Positions 17,252 through 25,997 of a stretch of 64,000 nucleotides of DNA are shown in pieces (positions within the stretch are counted from its first letter, which is position 1; every line of letters begins with the position of its first letter). The notes under the pieces are model-generated. The model had not been told where the DNA came from and ran no database searches. It was given only the letters and a program-made list of their open reading frames with translations. The translations under genes and the position numbers were made by a program. Source of the stretch: Falsirhodobacter sp. 20TX0035 (GTDB lineage Bacteria > Pseudomonadota > Alphaproteobacteria > Rhodobacterales > Rhodobacteraceae); assembly GCF_028307215.1 (NCBI RefSeq), contig NZ_JAQMHV010000002.1, positions 1 through 64,000 on the forward strand, read 5' to 3'.

Positions 17252-18135
17252 CCCCACCCCGCGTGTCCGTGATCCTCCCCGCCTTCAACCGCGCCACCAC
17301 CGTGGCCGAGGCGGTCCGCAGCGTCCTCGACCAGGACTTCTCCGAAATCGAGGTCATCGTCGTCGACGACGCCTCCACCGACGGCACATGGGACACGGTC
17401 GCCGCCATCAATGATCCGCGCCTGTCCCTGATCGCCAACACGGCGGGCAAGGGCGCGTCGTCGGCCCGCAACCACGGCGTCGCACACGCCCGCGCCCCCT
17501 GGATCGCGTTCCAGGACAGCGACGATCTCTGGCTTCCCGGCAAGCTCTCGGCCCAGATGCGCCGGCTCGAAGGCTCGGACTTCGTCGCCTCCTATTGCGG
17601 GATGCTGGTCAAGGCCGACGCGCATCCGGGCACCCCCGTCACCGCCCGCATCCCTGACCGTTCCCTTTCCCCGCTGCACGGACACATCCTGCCCAGCCTC
17701 GTGCGCGGCAGCTGTCTGTCCACCCAGCTTCTGGTCCTGCGCCGCGACGTGTTCGACCGCGTCGGCGGCTTCGACGAAACCCTTCCGGCGCTGGAGGATT
17801 GGGAGCTGATGCTCCGCATCGCCGCCGAGGGCCCCGTGGATTTCGTGGACGCCGACCTCGTGATCCAGCGGATGTCCCCGAACTCCATGACCCGTTCCCA
17901 CCCCAACCGCCTTGTGGCGCAAGAGATGATCCTGAAGCGCCATGCCGCCCTGATCGACCGCCACCCCGGCGCGCGCGCCCATCACCACCACCGTCTGGCC
18001 AGCGCGCATCGCCGGGCGGGCGCGCTGCCGCAGGCCGCGGCCCACGCCGCCCGCGCCTGGCGCCAAAGCCCCGCAAACCCGCGCTACCTCATCAACGCGC
18101 TCCTCCTCGGCCTTCGCGCCCGGGCGAAGGCCTGA
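17248..18135 (+). CDS. GT2 family glycosyltransferase
   Basis: A 295-residue GT-A glycosyltransferase: VSVILPAFNRATTVAEAVRS at the N-terminus, VIVVDDASTDGTWD, and the metal-binding IAFQDSDDLWLPGKL near residue 90, followed by GGFDETLPALEDWELMLRI. It is translationally coupled to the polymerase gene and lies in the exopolysaccharide cluster. The stop codon is directly abutted (zero bases) by the stop of the convergent metallo-hydrolase gene. Confidence 0.9.
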   Translation: MTPPRVSVILPAFNRATTVAEAVRSVLDQDFSEIEVIVVDDASTDGTWDTVAAINDPRLSLIANTAGKGASSARNHGVAHARAPWIAFQDSDDLWLPGKLSAQMRRLEGSDFVASYCGMLVKADAHPGTPVTARIPDRSLSPLHGHILPSLVRGSCLSTQLLVLRRDVFDRVGGFDETLPALEDWELMLRIAAEGPVDFVDADLVIQRMSPNSMTRSHPNRLVAQEMILKRHAALIDRHPGARAHHHHRLASAHRRAGALPQAAAHAARAWRQSPANPRYLINALLLGLRARAKA

Positions 18136-19026
18136 TCAGAACAGGTTCGCCGGCAGTTTGAAGAAGCTGCGCCCGTCGGCGTCCACCGGCAGCTTGCCCC
18201 CGCGCAGGTTCACCTGCAACGCGTGCAGCATCCGCCGCGGCAGCTTCAGCGTCGCGTCCCGCGCCTCGCGCCGCGCGATGAACGCCTCGCGTCCCACGCC
18301 GCCGCCCAGATGGGTGTTCAACGCCCGCTGCTCGGCCACCGTGCTTTCCCACGCGGGCTCCGTCCGTTCGGCCGTGCCGTAATCGTGACCGATGAACAGC
18401 CGCGTGTCGTCCGGCAGCGCCAGGATCGCCATCAGGCTGTCATGCAGCGCCGCCGCCGACCCACCCGGGAAATCCGCGCGCGAGGTGCCGCTGTCGGGCT
18501 GCATGAACGTGTCATGCACAAACGCGGCATCCCCGATCACGAAGCTGACCGATCCCAGCGTGTGCCCCGGCGACAGCATCACCCGCACCTCCAGATCGCC
18601 CAGCCGGAACGTCTCGCCATCCTCCAGCAGCCGGTCGAAATCGGCGTCCGGGTCGAACATCCCCGGCGCGTTGTAGAAGCCTTCCCACAGCGCCGCGATC
18701 TCGCGCACCTTGGCCCCCGACCACAAGGGCGCGCCCGTCCGCCCCCGCAGCCAGTCTCCGGCCGACAGATGATCCGCATGGGGATGCGTGTCCAGAATCA
18801 GCCGCAGATCCGCGCCCTGCGCTGCCACCAGCCCCAACGCCCATTCGGCCGACGCATACGAGGTTCGGCACGCCACCGGGTCGAAATCCATCACGATGTC
18901 GATCAGCGCCGCCGCCCGCGTGGCCGGATCGATCACCAGATACTGGCATGACCCGGTCTCCGGATCGTGAAACCCCACAACCTCCGGCGATCCCGCCCCG
19001 GTGGAAGGACTGATCCGTGTCAGCAT
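18136..19026 (-). CDS. Persulfide-dioxygenase-like metallo-beta-lactamase-fold hydrolase
   Basis: A 296-residue MBL-fold protein. The metal motif is LDTHPHADHLSAGDWL (HxHxDH), with further ligands in LSPGHTLGSVSF and FIGHDYG, and the family stretch QPDSGTSRADFPGG. That set matches the ETHE1/Blh group, mostly persulfide dioxygenases acting in sulfide detoxification. Some members are glyoxalase II-like, so substrate is inferred. ATG at 19026 follows AAGGAG. No BigR-type regulator or sulfurtransferase is adjacent. Confidence 0.85.
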   Translation of the reverse strand: MLTRISPSTGAGSPEVVGFHDPETGSCQYLVIDPATRAAALIDIVMDFDPVACRTSYASAEWALGLVAAQGADLRLILDTHPHADHLSAGDWLRGRTGAPLWSGAKVREIAALWEGFYNAPGMFDPDADFDRLLEDGETFRLGDLEVRVMLSPGHTLGSVSFVIGDAAFVHDTFMQPDSGTSRADFPGGSAAALHDSLMAILALPDDTRLFIGHDYGTAERTEPAWESTVAEQRALNTHLGGGVGREAFIARREARDATLKLPRRMLHALQVNLRGGKLPVDADGRSFFKLPANLF

Positions 19027-19141
19027 GGGCGCGCTCCTTCATCTGGCGTCGGGCCAGATATTCCCTTTTCCGCCCGCCTTGGCAAGGCGCCGGGGAACCG
19101 CAGCCCCCACCGCCCGTTTGTTCCGCAAAAGGAGACTGTCC

Positions 19142-19267
19142 ATGGCCGCATACGACCCGCGCGATCCGCTCAGCCCGACGCCCCGCTGGCGCGGCGCGCT
19201 GCAACGGGCGGCGTTCATCGTCATGGGCTCGGCCCTCCTCTTCGCCTACGGGGCCTTCACGCATTGA
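19142..19267 (+). CDS. 41-residue membrane peptide coupled to GH15 gene
   Basis: A 41-residue peptide with a polar N-terminal half (DPRDPLSPTPRWRGALQR) and one hydrophobic helix (AAFIVMGSALLFAYGAF). ATG at 19142 follows a strong AAAAGGAGA. Its TGA at 19265-19267 overlaps the TTG start of the GH15 gene (TTGA). The arrangement shows either a small membrane protein or a leader peptide that delivers ribosomes to the next start. No family recognised. Confidence 0.7.
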   Translation: MAAYDPRDPLSPTPRWRGALQRAAFIVMGSALLFAYGAFTH

Positions 19268-21066
19268 CCCGTCCTCTTCGCGACCAACACGGCTTTGCCC
19301 CGCTTCACAACTACGCCGCGCTTGGCGAAGGCCGCTCCATCGCCCTGTCGGGCTCCGACGGCTCCATCGACTGGTGGTGCGCGCCCAACATGGACAGCCC
19401 GCCCCTGTTCGACCGGCTGCTGACCGGCGACACGCGGCTGCCCGACGGCACGCTGGGCGGCTATTTCGTGATCCGCCCCGAAGGCGACTACCAGTCCACC
19501 CAAAGCTACCGCCCCCATTCCAACGTCCTCGAAACCCGCTTCACGACGGAGGCGGGAGAGGCGGTGCTGTCCGAATCTCTCAACAGCGGCTCCGCCGGTC
19601 GCCTGCCCTGGTGCGAACTCGCCCGCCGGATCGAGGTGACGCGCGGCACCGTCCGCTTCCAGCTCGACATGCGCATCGGCCATCAGGCGGGCCAGCGCAG
19701 CCCCTATCTCTCCAAACGCGGCAAGCACCAGCTCTTCCACGTGGGCGACGTGCTGGGCATGCTCGTGCATGACAGCGACCGAATCACCCTGCACGCCAAT
19801 GACGACCGCATCCACGGCGCCTTCACCCTGACCGAGGGTGACCGCCAGACCTTCGCGATCATCGCGGGCGAAGGCGAACCCCTCGTGGTCCCCCAACTCG
19901 CCGCGATCGACCGGCGCATCGACGTATCCGACAAGGAATGGCGGGACTGGGCCGCCATCTTCGACGAAGGGGACGACCTGTCGGCCTACATGCTGCGGCA
20001 GGCGCTGGTGCTGAAGCTGCTCCTCTACTCCCCCTCCGGCGCCATCGCGGCGGCCGCCACCACCTCGCTCCCCGAACGCATCGGCGGCGACAAGAACTAC
20101 GACTACCGCTTCGCCTGGGTGCGCGACGCGGGCTACACCATCATCTCCTTCCTCGATCTGGGCGCGGAGGCCGAGGCGAAGGCGGCCCTCACCTGGCTCC
20201 TGAACCAGCTGGCCAATCACGGCTCGCGCGTGTGCTTCGCGCTGGAAGGCGGGGTAAAGGACGTCGTGACCACACTGCCTTTGCCCGGCTACCGCAACAG
20301 CCAGCCGGTGCTGCGCGGCAACATCGCCGCGCGCCAGCACCAGCACGGCACCTATGGCGACATCTTCGAAACCGTCGCCTCCTTCATCGCCCGCGGCAAC
20401 ATCATCGACTCCGGAAGCGCCGAAGTTCTGTCTCACCTCGCCGACGAATGCACCGACCACTGGCGCCAGCCCGACAGCGGCATCTGGGAACTCCCCGAGG
20501 TGCAGCAATACACCATGTCCAAGATCGCCTGCTGGCAGGCGCTCAGCCGCGCGGTGGAACTGGCCGATGAAGGCCACCTGCCCACCACCTGCCGCGACCG
20601 CTGGGACCGCGAACGCCACCGCATCGCCGAGTTCATCGAGACCGAATGCTGGAACGAAAAGGTCGGCGCCTTCACCATGTATCCCGGCACCGACCGGCTG
20701 GACGCCTCCGTCGCGTTGGCCGTCCGCTTCGGCTTCGACGGCCACGACCGCCTGCGCCGCACGCTCGACGCGATCGACCGCAAGCTGGGCAAGGGCCCCT
20801 TCCACTACCGTTATTCCGGCGCGGAGAAGGAGGAGGGCTGCTTCCTCGCCTGCTCCTTCTGGATGGTGGACGCCCGCAACCGGCTGGGCCAGGTAGATCA
20901 GGCCCGCGCCCATTTCGACGCCCTGCGCGCCGCCCTGGACCAGGGCCCCGGCATCCTGCCCGAAATGGTGGACCCCAAGGACGGCTCCTGGCTTGGCAAC
21001 ATGCCCCAAGGCCTCACCCACCTCGCCGCCCTTCAGGCCGCCGCGGGCCTGCGCCGCAAGGAATAA
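19264..21066 (+). CDS. Glycoside hydrolase family 15 protein (trehalase/glucoamylase-like)
   Basis: A 600-residue GH15 enzyme. The N-terminal beta-sandwich starts with NYAALGEGRSIALSGSDGSI and WWCAPNMDSPPLFDRLL. The alpha/alpha-barrel has GGDKNYDYRFAWVRDAGYT, the acid region QPDSGIWELPEV (Glu in GIWE), and a second acidic site in ILPEMVDPKDGSWLGNMPQG. Size and motifs fit bacterial GH15 trehalases or glucoamylases; the substrate (trehalose, isomaltose, glucan) is not settled. No signal peptide is seen, so it is cytoplasmic. The start is TTG at 19264, inside the stop of the 41-residue peptide gene; no better start lies near. Confidence 0.88.
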   Translation: MTRPLRDQHGFAPLHNYAALGEGRSIALSGSDGSIDWWCAPNMDSPPLFDRLLTGDTRLPDGTLGGYFVIRPEGDYQSTQSYRPHSNVLETRFTTEAGEAVLSESLNSGSAGRLPWCELARRIEVTRGTVRFQLDMRIGHQAGQRSPYLSKRGKHQLFHVGDVLGMLVHDSDRITLHANDDRIHGAFTLTEGDRQTFAIIAGEGEPLVVPQLAAIDRRIDVSDKEWRDWAAIFDEGDDLSAYMLRQALVLKLLLYSPSGAIAAAATTSLPERIGGDKNYDYRFAWVRDAGYTIISFLDLGAEAEAKAALTWLLNQLANHGSRVCFALEGGVKDVVTTLPLPGYRNSQPVLRGNIAARQHQHGTYGDIFETVASFIARGNIIDSGSAEVLSHLADECTDHWRQPDSGIWELPEVQQYTMSKIACWQALSRAVELADEGHLPTTCRDRWDRERHRIAEFIETECWNEKVGAFTMYPGTDRLDASVALAVRFGFDGHDRLRRTLDAIDRKLGKGPFHYRYSGAEKEEGCFLACSFWMVDARNRLGQVDQARAHFDALRAALDQGPGILPEMVDPKDGSWLGNMPQGLTHLAALQAAAGLRRKE

Positions 21067-21070
21067 GAGC

Positions 21071-21090
21071 GAAGGCCCCGAAGGGCCTTC
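21071..21090 (+). terminator. Hairpin after the GH15 gene
   Basis: Perfect 8-bp stem GAAGGCCC / GGGCCTTC with tetraloop CGAA, five bases after the GH15 stop. No U-tract follows, so termination efficiency is uncertain. Confidence 0.5.
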
Positions 21091-21414
21091 CGCCACCATT
21101 GCGGGAAACGCCCCAGTCTGTCCGCGTGGAGGATCTGGCCAAGACGGCCTTGCCGCACCCCGGGGGTGTGGGATGCCGGTGCCCAAGTTGGCTTCACCAC
21201 CGACACCCCTTGGCTGCCGGTGAACGTTTCCATCCGCCATCCGATCTGCCCCAGGATCGTGGCGAAGGAGCCCGACCGCTGCCCCGCCCCAAGCCGCCCG
21301 CAATGTTGCCGGGCAGAAGGACTGGCTCGGTCCTGACCCCCACCGGCCAGCGCATCCTGTTCGCCGCCGCAAACGTCCGCCGGAAGGTGACACTACACCC
21401 CCCAGCCTTCCGCC
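21091..21414. other. Gene-free GC-rich stretch
   Basis: 324 bases between the convergent GH15 and gli genes. Frames crossing it are proline/arginine-rich, have no ribosome binding sites and overlap the neighbours' ends. No repeat, RNA or regulatory structure was recognised apart from the hairpin just before it. Confidence 0.4.
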
Positions 21415-22278
21415 TCACATCTTCGAAAACCCGAACAGCGCCTCCGGCGTCGACACCAGCGCCTGCACCCGCGCCGCGTCCGAGGGGAACCACGACAGCA
21501 CCGTGTCCGTCAGCGCCCGGTCATCGGGATACTCTGCCGTCGTCTTCGCCAGGTTGTGCGGCCAGTTCGTGCCCCAGATCACCCGCTCCGGCGCATGGGC
21601 CGCGATCTCACGCGCGACGTCCGCCACATCCGCGTAATCCGGCCCGCCGGACTTGCTCGATTCGTAGACGCCCGCGAACTTGAACCAGCAGTTGCCCCGG
21701 TCGATCAGCCGCTTCACCGCGTCGATCTGCGGTCGCCCGGCCCCGGCAAAGAACTTGCCGTGATGGTCCAGGATCCAGCGGCTTTGCACCTTCGCCAGAC
21801 GCTCCTCGTGATCCAGGATGTGGCTGCCGTCGAACTGCACCGCCACCACCCAGCCCGCATCGGCCGCCCGCGCGTCCACGCCTTCCAGCCCCGACAGGCC
21901 AAGCGCCCCGCCCGGCAGGTCCATGATCCGCGCGCCCACGACGCCCGTCTCCGCCAGCCGCGCGATCTCCGCCTCCGCCGTGTCCGGATGGATCACCGCC
22001 ACGCCCCGCGCGACCTCCCCCATCTCGGCCAGACAGGCGACCAAGTTCGCGTTGTCCGACTGATGCGCGTTCCCTTGGGTGATCACCACGCGGTCGATGC
22101 CGATCCACTCCATGAACCGGCGATACTGCTCCGGCCCCGGCAGATCGCCCCCGGGCAGCGGCGGCCCGCCCGCCTGCGCGTCAAAGCCCGGCAGATACAT
22201 GTGCATCTGCGTGTCGATGGTCCCTTTCGGCAGAACGGTCGCCGGCTTTTCGCCGGTCAGGGTGCGGATGATGTCCAT
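21415..22278 (-). CDS. gli: D-galactarolactone isomerase-like amidohydrolase
   Basis: A 287-residue amidohydrolase-2 family protein. The N-terminal TIDTQMHMYLPGF gives the usual HxH position as QMHMY, and the C-terminus has RVIWGTNWPHN. In Agrobacterium fabrum a protein of this family (Gli) converts D-galactaro-1,5-lactone to the 1,4-lactone and is encoded beside Gci, exactly as here: it directly abuts gci (stop codon at 22279, ATG at 22278). Assignment rests on this family and synteny match. It belongs to the operon kdgD-gci-gli for oxidation of galacturonate-derived lactone. Confidence 0.82.
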   Translation of the reverse strand: MDIIRTLTGEKPATVLPKGTIDTQMHMYLPGFDAQAGGPPLPGGDLPGPEQYRRFMEWIGIDRVVITQGNAHQSDNANLVACLAEMGEVARGVAVIHPDTAEAEIARLAETGVVGARIMDLPGGALGLSGLEGVDARAADAGWVVAVQFDGSHILDHEERLAKVQSRWILDHHGKFFAGAGRPQIDAVKRLIDRGNCWFKFAGVYESSKSGGPDYADVADVAREIAAHAPERVIWGTNWPHNLAKTTAEYPDDRALTDTVLSWFPSDAARVQALVSTPEALFGFSKM

Positions 22279-23415
22279 TCAGTCCTCTTTCGGGGCAAAT
22301 TCGCGAAGCGCGTCGCGGTTGATCTCGATCCCCAGCCCCGGCCCGTCGGGAATGGAAACCACGCCGTCCACATGGTCGATCGGCACCTGCACGATGGCCT
22401 GACGGAACGGGTTGTGGGTGCGGTCGAATTCCAAAACCGGCTCGATCGGGCTGTTGCGCACGGGCGACGGCACCATCGCCGCCATGAACTGCAAGGCCGC
22501 CGCGATGTGCACCGCCGTGCCCCAGACATGTGGCACCACGCGCACCCCGTGCAGCGCCGCCAGATCCGCGATCCGCCGGGCCTCGGTAAAGCCCCCGCAA
22601 CCGGCAAGGTCCGGCTGAATGATGTCCACGGCCCGCGTCTCGATCGGCTCGCGGTGGCCCCAGCGGGTGTGCCACGTCTCGCCCCCCGCGACCGGGATCG
22701 GCTGACGCGCCCGCACCTCGCGATAGGCGGCCAGCTGCTCCGGCACTACCGGCTCCTCGAACCAGTCAATACCGAACTCGGCCGCACGCTGCCCCACACG
22801 CACCGCCTCGATCGCGTCATAGCCGTGGTTGGCGTCGATCATCAGGCGCATGTCCGGTCCGATGGCGTCGCGCACGGCGGCGATCACGCGCAGATCCTCC
22901 TCCACCCCGAAGCCGATCTTCACCTTGCAGGCGTGAAAGCCCGCGGCGCGATGGCCGGCCATCTCGGCGGCGTTGTCCTCCACCCGGTCCACGCCGTCGC
23001 GCTTGAAGCTGCCGGTCGCATAGGCCCGCACGGATTCGCGGAACCGCCCGCCCAGCAGAACCGACACCGGCACGCCGAACCGCTTGCCCTTGATGTCCCA
23101 CAGCGCCATGTCGATCCCCGACAGCGCGGTGATCGTCAGGCCACGCTGCCCCTGATCGCGCAGCGCGTTGTAAAGCGTGGCCCAGATCTTCTCCGTTTCC
23201 AGCGGGTCCTGCCCCACCAGCCACTGGGCATAGGTGGCCACGACCGCCGCATTCGGGCGCGCGGGGCCGAGGCATTCGCCCCAGCCCACGGTCCCGTCGT
23301 CGCATTCGATCTCCACCAGCACATGCACGCGCCGGTCGAACCGCATGGAGGCGCTTTCGAACGCCACCTCCAGACGGTGATCCAGAAGATGCGTCCGAAC
23401 CTTCGCGATCTTCAT
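22279..23415 (-). CDS. gci: D-galactarolactone cycloisomerase
   Basis: A 378-residue enolase-superfamily enzyme (mandelate racemase subgroup). Key sites: CKVKIGFG (KxK catalytic lysines near residue 164-168), the metal ligands in LMIDANHGYD, DWFEEPVVPEQ and VAGGETWHTRW, and the histidine segment VVPHVWGTAVHIAA. Length and long stretches such as FESASMRFDRR and LGPARPNAAVV match A. fabrum Gci, which turns galactarolactone into 3-deoxy-2-keto-hexarate. It lies six bases after kdgD in the same operon. Confidence 0.88.
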   Translation of the reverse strand: MKIAKVRTHLLDHRLEVAFESASMRFDRRVHVLVEIECDDGTVGWGECLGPARPNAAVVATYAQWLVGQDPLETEKIWATLYNALRDQGQRGLTITALSGIDMALWDIKGKRFGVPVSVLLGGRFRESVRAYATGSFKRDGVDRVEDNAAEMAGHRAAGFHACKVKIGFGVEEDLRVIAAVRDAIGPDMRLMIDANHGYDAIEAVRVGQRAAEFGIDWFEEPVVPEQLAAYREVRARQPIPVAGGETWHTRWGHREPIETRAVDIIQPDLAGCGGFTEARRIADLAALHGVRVVPHVWGTAVHIAAALQFMAAMVPSPVRNSPIEPVLEFDRTHNPFRQAIVQVPIDHVDGVVSIPDGPGLGIEINRDALREFAPKED

Positions 23416-23421
23416 GCCGGA

Positions 23422-24384
<963 letters not shown>

Positions 24385-24410
24385 TCACACAACAGACATG
24401 CGTCAACACT

Positions 24411-24419
24411 TGTATGATG
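24411..24419 (+). promoter_or_regulatory. Candidate GntR operator upstream of kdgD
   Basis: TGTATGATG, the same 9-mer found (on the opposite strand) in front of the first GntR gene. It sits 72 bases before the kdgD ATG, immediately after the end of the first GntR gene. Part of a family of TGTATNAYR elements in this locus that fit the general FadR-type half-site pattern tGTnnnACa loosely. Confidence 0.45.
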
Positions 24420-24420
24420 A

Positions 24421-25140
24421 CTATCCGCGCAGCAACATGCGGTACCGGCCCTGCGCGCCGCGCAGATGCACCCGCATTGCCTGCCGCGCCCCTTCCTCGT
24501 CGCCGGCCAGAATAGCCGTCACGATCCGGTCATGCTCCTCCTGGATCTGCACCAGATAGGGCTGCGGCGCCGCATCCTCCGCCGCCGGCCCCGTGTTCTG
24601 CAACGCCTGCCGCGGGATCACGTTGCCCCCCACCATCGCCAGAAACTCCGGGAATCGTGGGTTGTTCGTGGCCTCGGCAATCGCCAGATGCAGATCGTAA
24701 TCCGCCGCCGTGGTCGGCTCCCCCGCCGCGATGGCCGCGCTCACGGCGCGATAGGCGTCGATGATCCGCTCCTCCTGTTGGGCCGAACGGCGCGTGGCGG
24801 CCAGCCCCGCCGCCTCCATCTCCACGGCCGTGCGCAGTTCCAGCATCTCGATCATAGACGACAGGCGCACATAGTCGATGTTCTGGAACGGCGCGCGCTC
24901 CGGCACCGGCGCTTCCAGCACGAACACCCCTGCGCCCTGCCGCGCCTCCACCAACCGGTCGGCACGCAGCGCCGCGATCGCCTCGCGCACCACGGTGCGG
25001 CTGACGCCGTGCGCCTCCGTCAGGCGCGCTTCCGAAGGCAGGCGGTCGCCGGGCTTCAGACGGCCTTCCGTGATCTCGGCGCGCAGCGCTTCGCTGACGC
25101 GGGCCACCAGATTGCCGGCGCGGGCAGGGGAAAGGGTCAT
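24421..25140 (-). CDS. FadR-subfamily GntR regulator (first paralogue)
   Basis: A 239-residue transcription factor. The N-terminal winged helix has LRAEITEGRLKPGDRLPSEA and HGVSRTVVREAIAALRADRL. The C-terminal FCD ligand domain has ELRTAVEMEAAGLAA, DYDLHLAIAEATNNPRFPEF (metal-binding D and H positions) and EEHDRIVTAI with AMRVHL. It lies between the kdgD operon and a divergent paralogue, so it most likely controls the sugar-acid genes, with a sugar acid as effector (inference). ATG at 25140 follows AAGGAC. Confidence 0.9.
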   Translation of the reverse strand: MTLSPARAGNLVARVSEALRAEITEGRLKPGDRLPSEARLTEAHGVSRTVVREAIAALRADRLVEARQGAGVFVLEAPVPERAPFQNIDYVRLSSMIEMLELRTAVEMEAAGLAATRRSAQQEERIIDAYRAVSAAIAAGEPTTAADYDLHLAIAEATNNPRFPEFLAMVGGNVIPRQALQNTGPAAEDAAPQPYLVQIQEEHDRIVTAILAGDEEGARQAMRVHLRGAQGRYRMLLRG

Positions 25141-25159
25141 GGCAAGGTCCTTTTTCTCC

Positions 25160-25168
25160 CATCATACA
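25160..25168 (-). promoter_or_regulatory. Candidate GntR operator before the first GntR gene
   Basis: Reads TGTATGATG on the minus strand, 20 bases upstream of the first GntR start, identical to the element in front of kdgD. Its position would block transcription initiation, which fits autorepression. Confidence 0.45.
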
Positions 25169-25199
25169 GGGTCGCACGCCATTTGCCATGCCTCGCCAC

Positions 25200-25213
25200 A
25201 ACGTATATCACAT
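25200..25213 (+). promoter_or_regulatory. Degenerate candidate operator before the second GntR gene
   Basis: ACGTATATCACATG contains CGTATATCA, one mismatch from TGTATNAYR, 27 bases before the second GntR start and in the 99-base divergent spacer. The weakest member of the set. Confidence 0.3.
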
Positions 25214-25239
25214 GTTGGACAAGTTGAAGGGAACGCCGC

Positions 25240-25950
25240 ATGTCAGGCACGAAAGCCCGCCTCGCCACCCGCGTGGCCGACGCGCTTCGCACCGAGATCA
25301 CGGAAGGCCGCATCCGCCCCGGCGACCGGCTCCTGTCCGAAACCCGGCTCGCCGAACTCCACGGCGTCAGCCGCACCGTGGTGCGCGAGGCGATCGCCAC
25401 CCTGTCCTTCGAAGGCCTCGTGCAGGCGCGCAAGGGCGCGGGCCTTTTCGCGCTTCAGGCGCAGCCGGGCCCCTTCCTCAACCTCGACATGGGCCGCGTC
25501 TCCTCCGTGATCGAACTCCTCGAACTCCGCCGCGCGGTCGAGGTCGAAAGCGCCGGCCTCGCCGCCCTCCGCCGCTCCCCCCAGCAGGACGAACGGATTC
25601 TGGCGGCGCATCAGACGGTTCTGGACTGCCTGTCTGCCGGCACCCCCACCCGCGACGCCGACTTCGCCTTCCACCTCGCCATCGCCGACGCCACAAACAA
25701 CCCGCGCTTTCCTGAATTCCTTACCCTTGTCCGCGTGGGCATCATCCCGCGCGGAGAACTCCAGACCGGACAGGACAACATCCGCCCGCAGGACTACAAC
25801 CGCCACCTTGACCGCGAACACGCCGCCATCTGCCGCGCCATCCTCGACGGGGATGAGGCCGCCGCCCGCGTTGCGATGCAAGAGCATCTGAAAGGCAGCC
25901 TCGCCCGCTACCGCGCCCTTCTGCGCGGCAATCAGCATACAGCTTCTTGA
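25240..25950 (+). CDS. FadR-subfamily GntR regulator (second paralogue)
   Basis: A 236-residue regulator, clearly paralogous to its divergent neighbour: the same ITEGRxxPGDRLxSExRLxE-HGVSRTVVREAIA helix-turn-helix and the same FCD motifs (ELRRAVEVESAGLAALRRS, FHLAIADATNNPRFPEF). The recognition helices are almost identical, which suggests overlapping operators, while the ligand domains differ more. ATG at 25240 follows AAGGGAACG. It stands before the enolase-family dehydratase gene and probably controls it and the ABC transporter. Confidence 0.9.
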   Translation: MSGTKARLATRVADALRTEITEGRIRPGDRLLSETRLAELHGVSRTVVREAIATLSFEGLVQARKGAGLFALQAQPGPFLNLDMGRVSSVIELLELRRAVEVESAGLAALRRSPQQDERILAAHQTVLDCLSAGTPTRDADFAFHLAIADATNNPRFPEFLTLVRVGIIPRGELQTGQDNIRPQDYNRHLDREHAAICRAILDGDEAAARVAMQEHLKGSLARYRALLRGNQHTAS

Positions 25951-25954
25951 CACC

Positions 25955-25963
25955 TGTATTACA
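25955..25963 (+). promoter_or_regulatory. Candidate GntR operator before the dehydratase gene
   Basis: TGTATTACA (TGT-ATT-ACA), a near-palindromic member of the TGTATNAYR set, 35 bases before the dehydratase ATG in the 47-base gap after the second GntR gene. It fits the FadR-family core GTnnnAC exactly. Confidence 0.5.
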
Positions 25964-25997
25964 ACTGGTCATGCTCCGCCCATAAACGGAGGATTCC

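Noticed and set aside
19246-21393. 715-codon minus-strand frame opposite the GH15 gene
   Set aside because: Low-complexity Gly/Val/Ala/Asp composition, no motif, and the GH15 reading is unambiguous.
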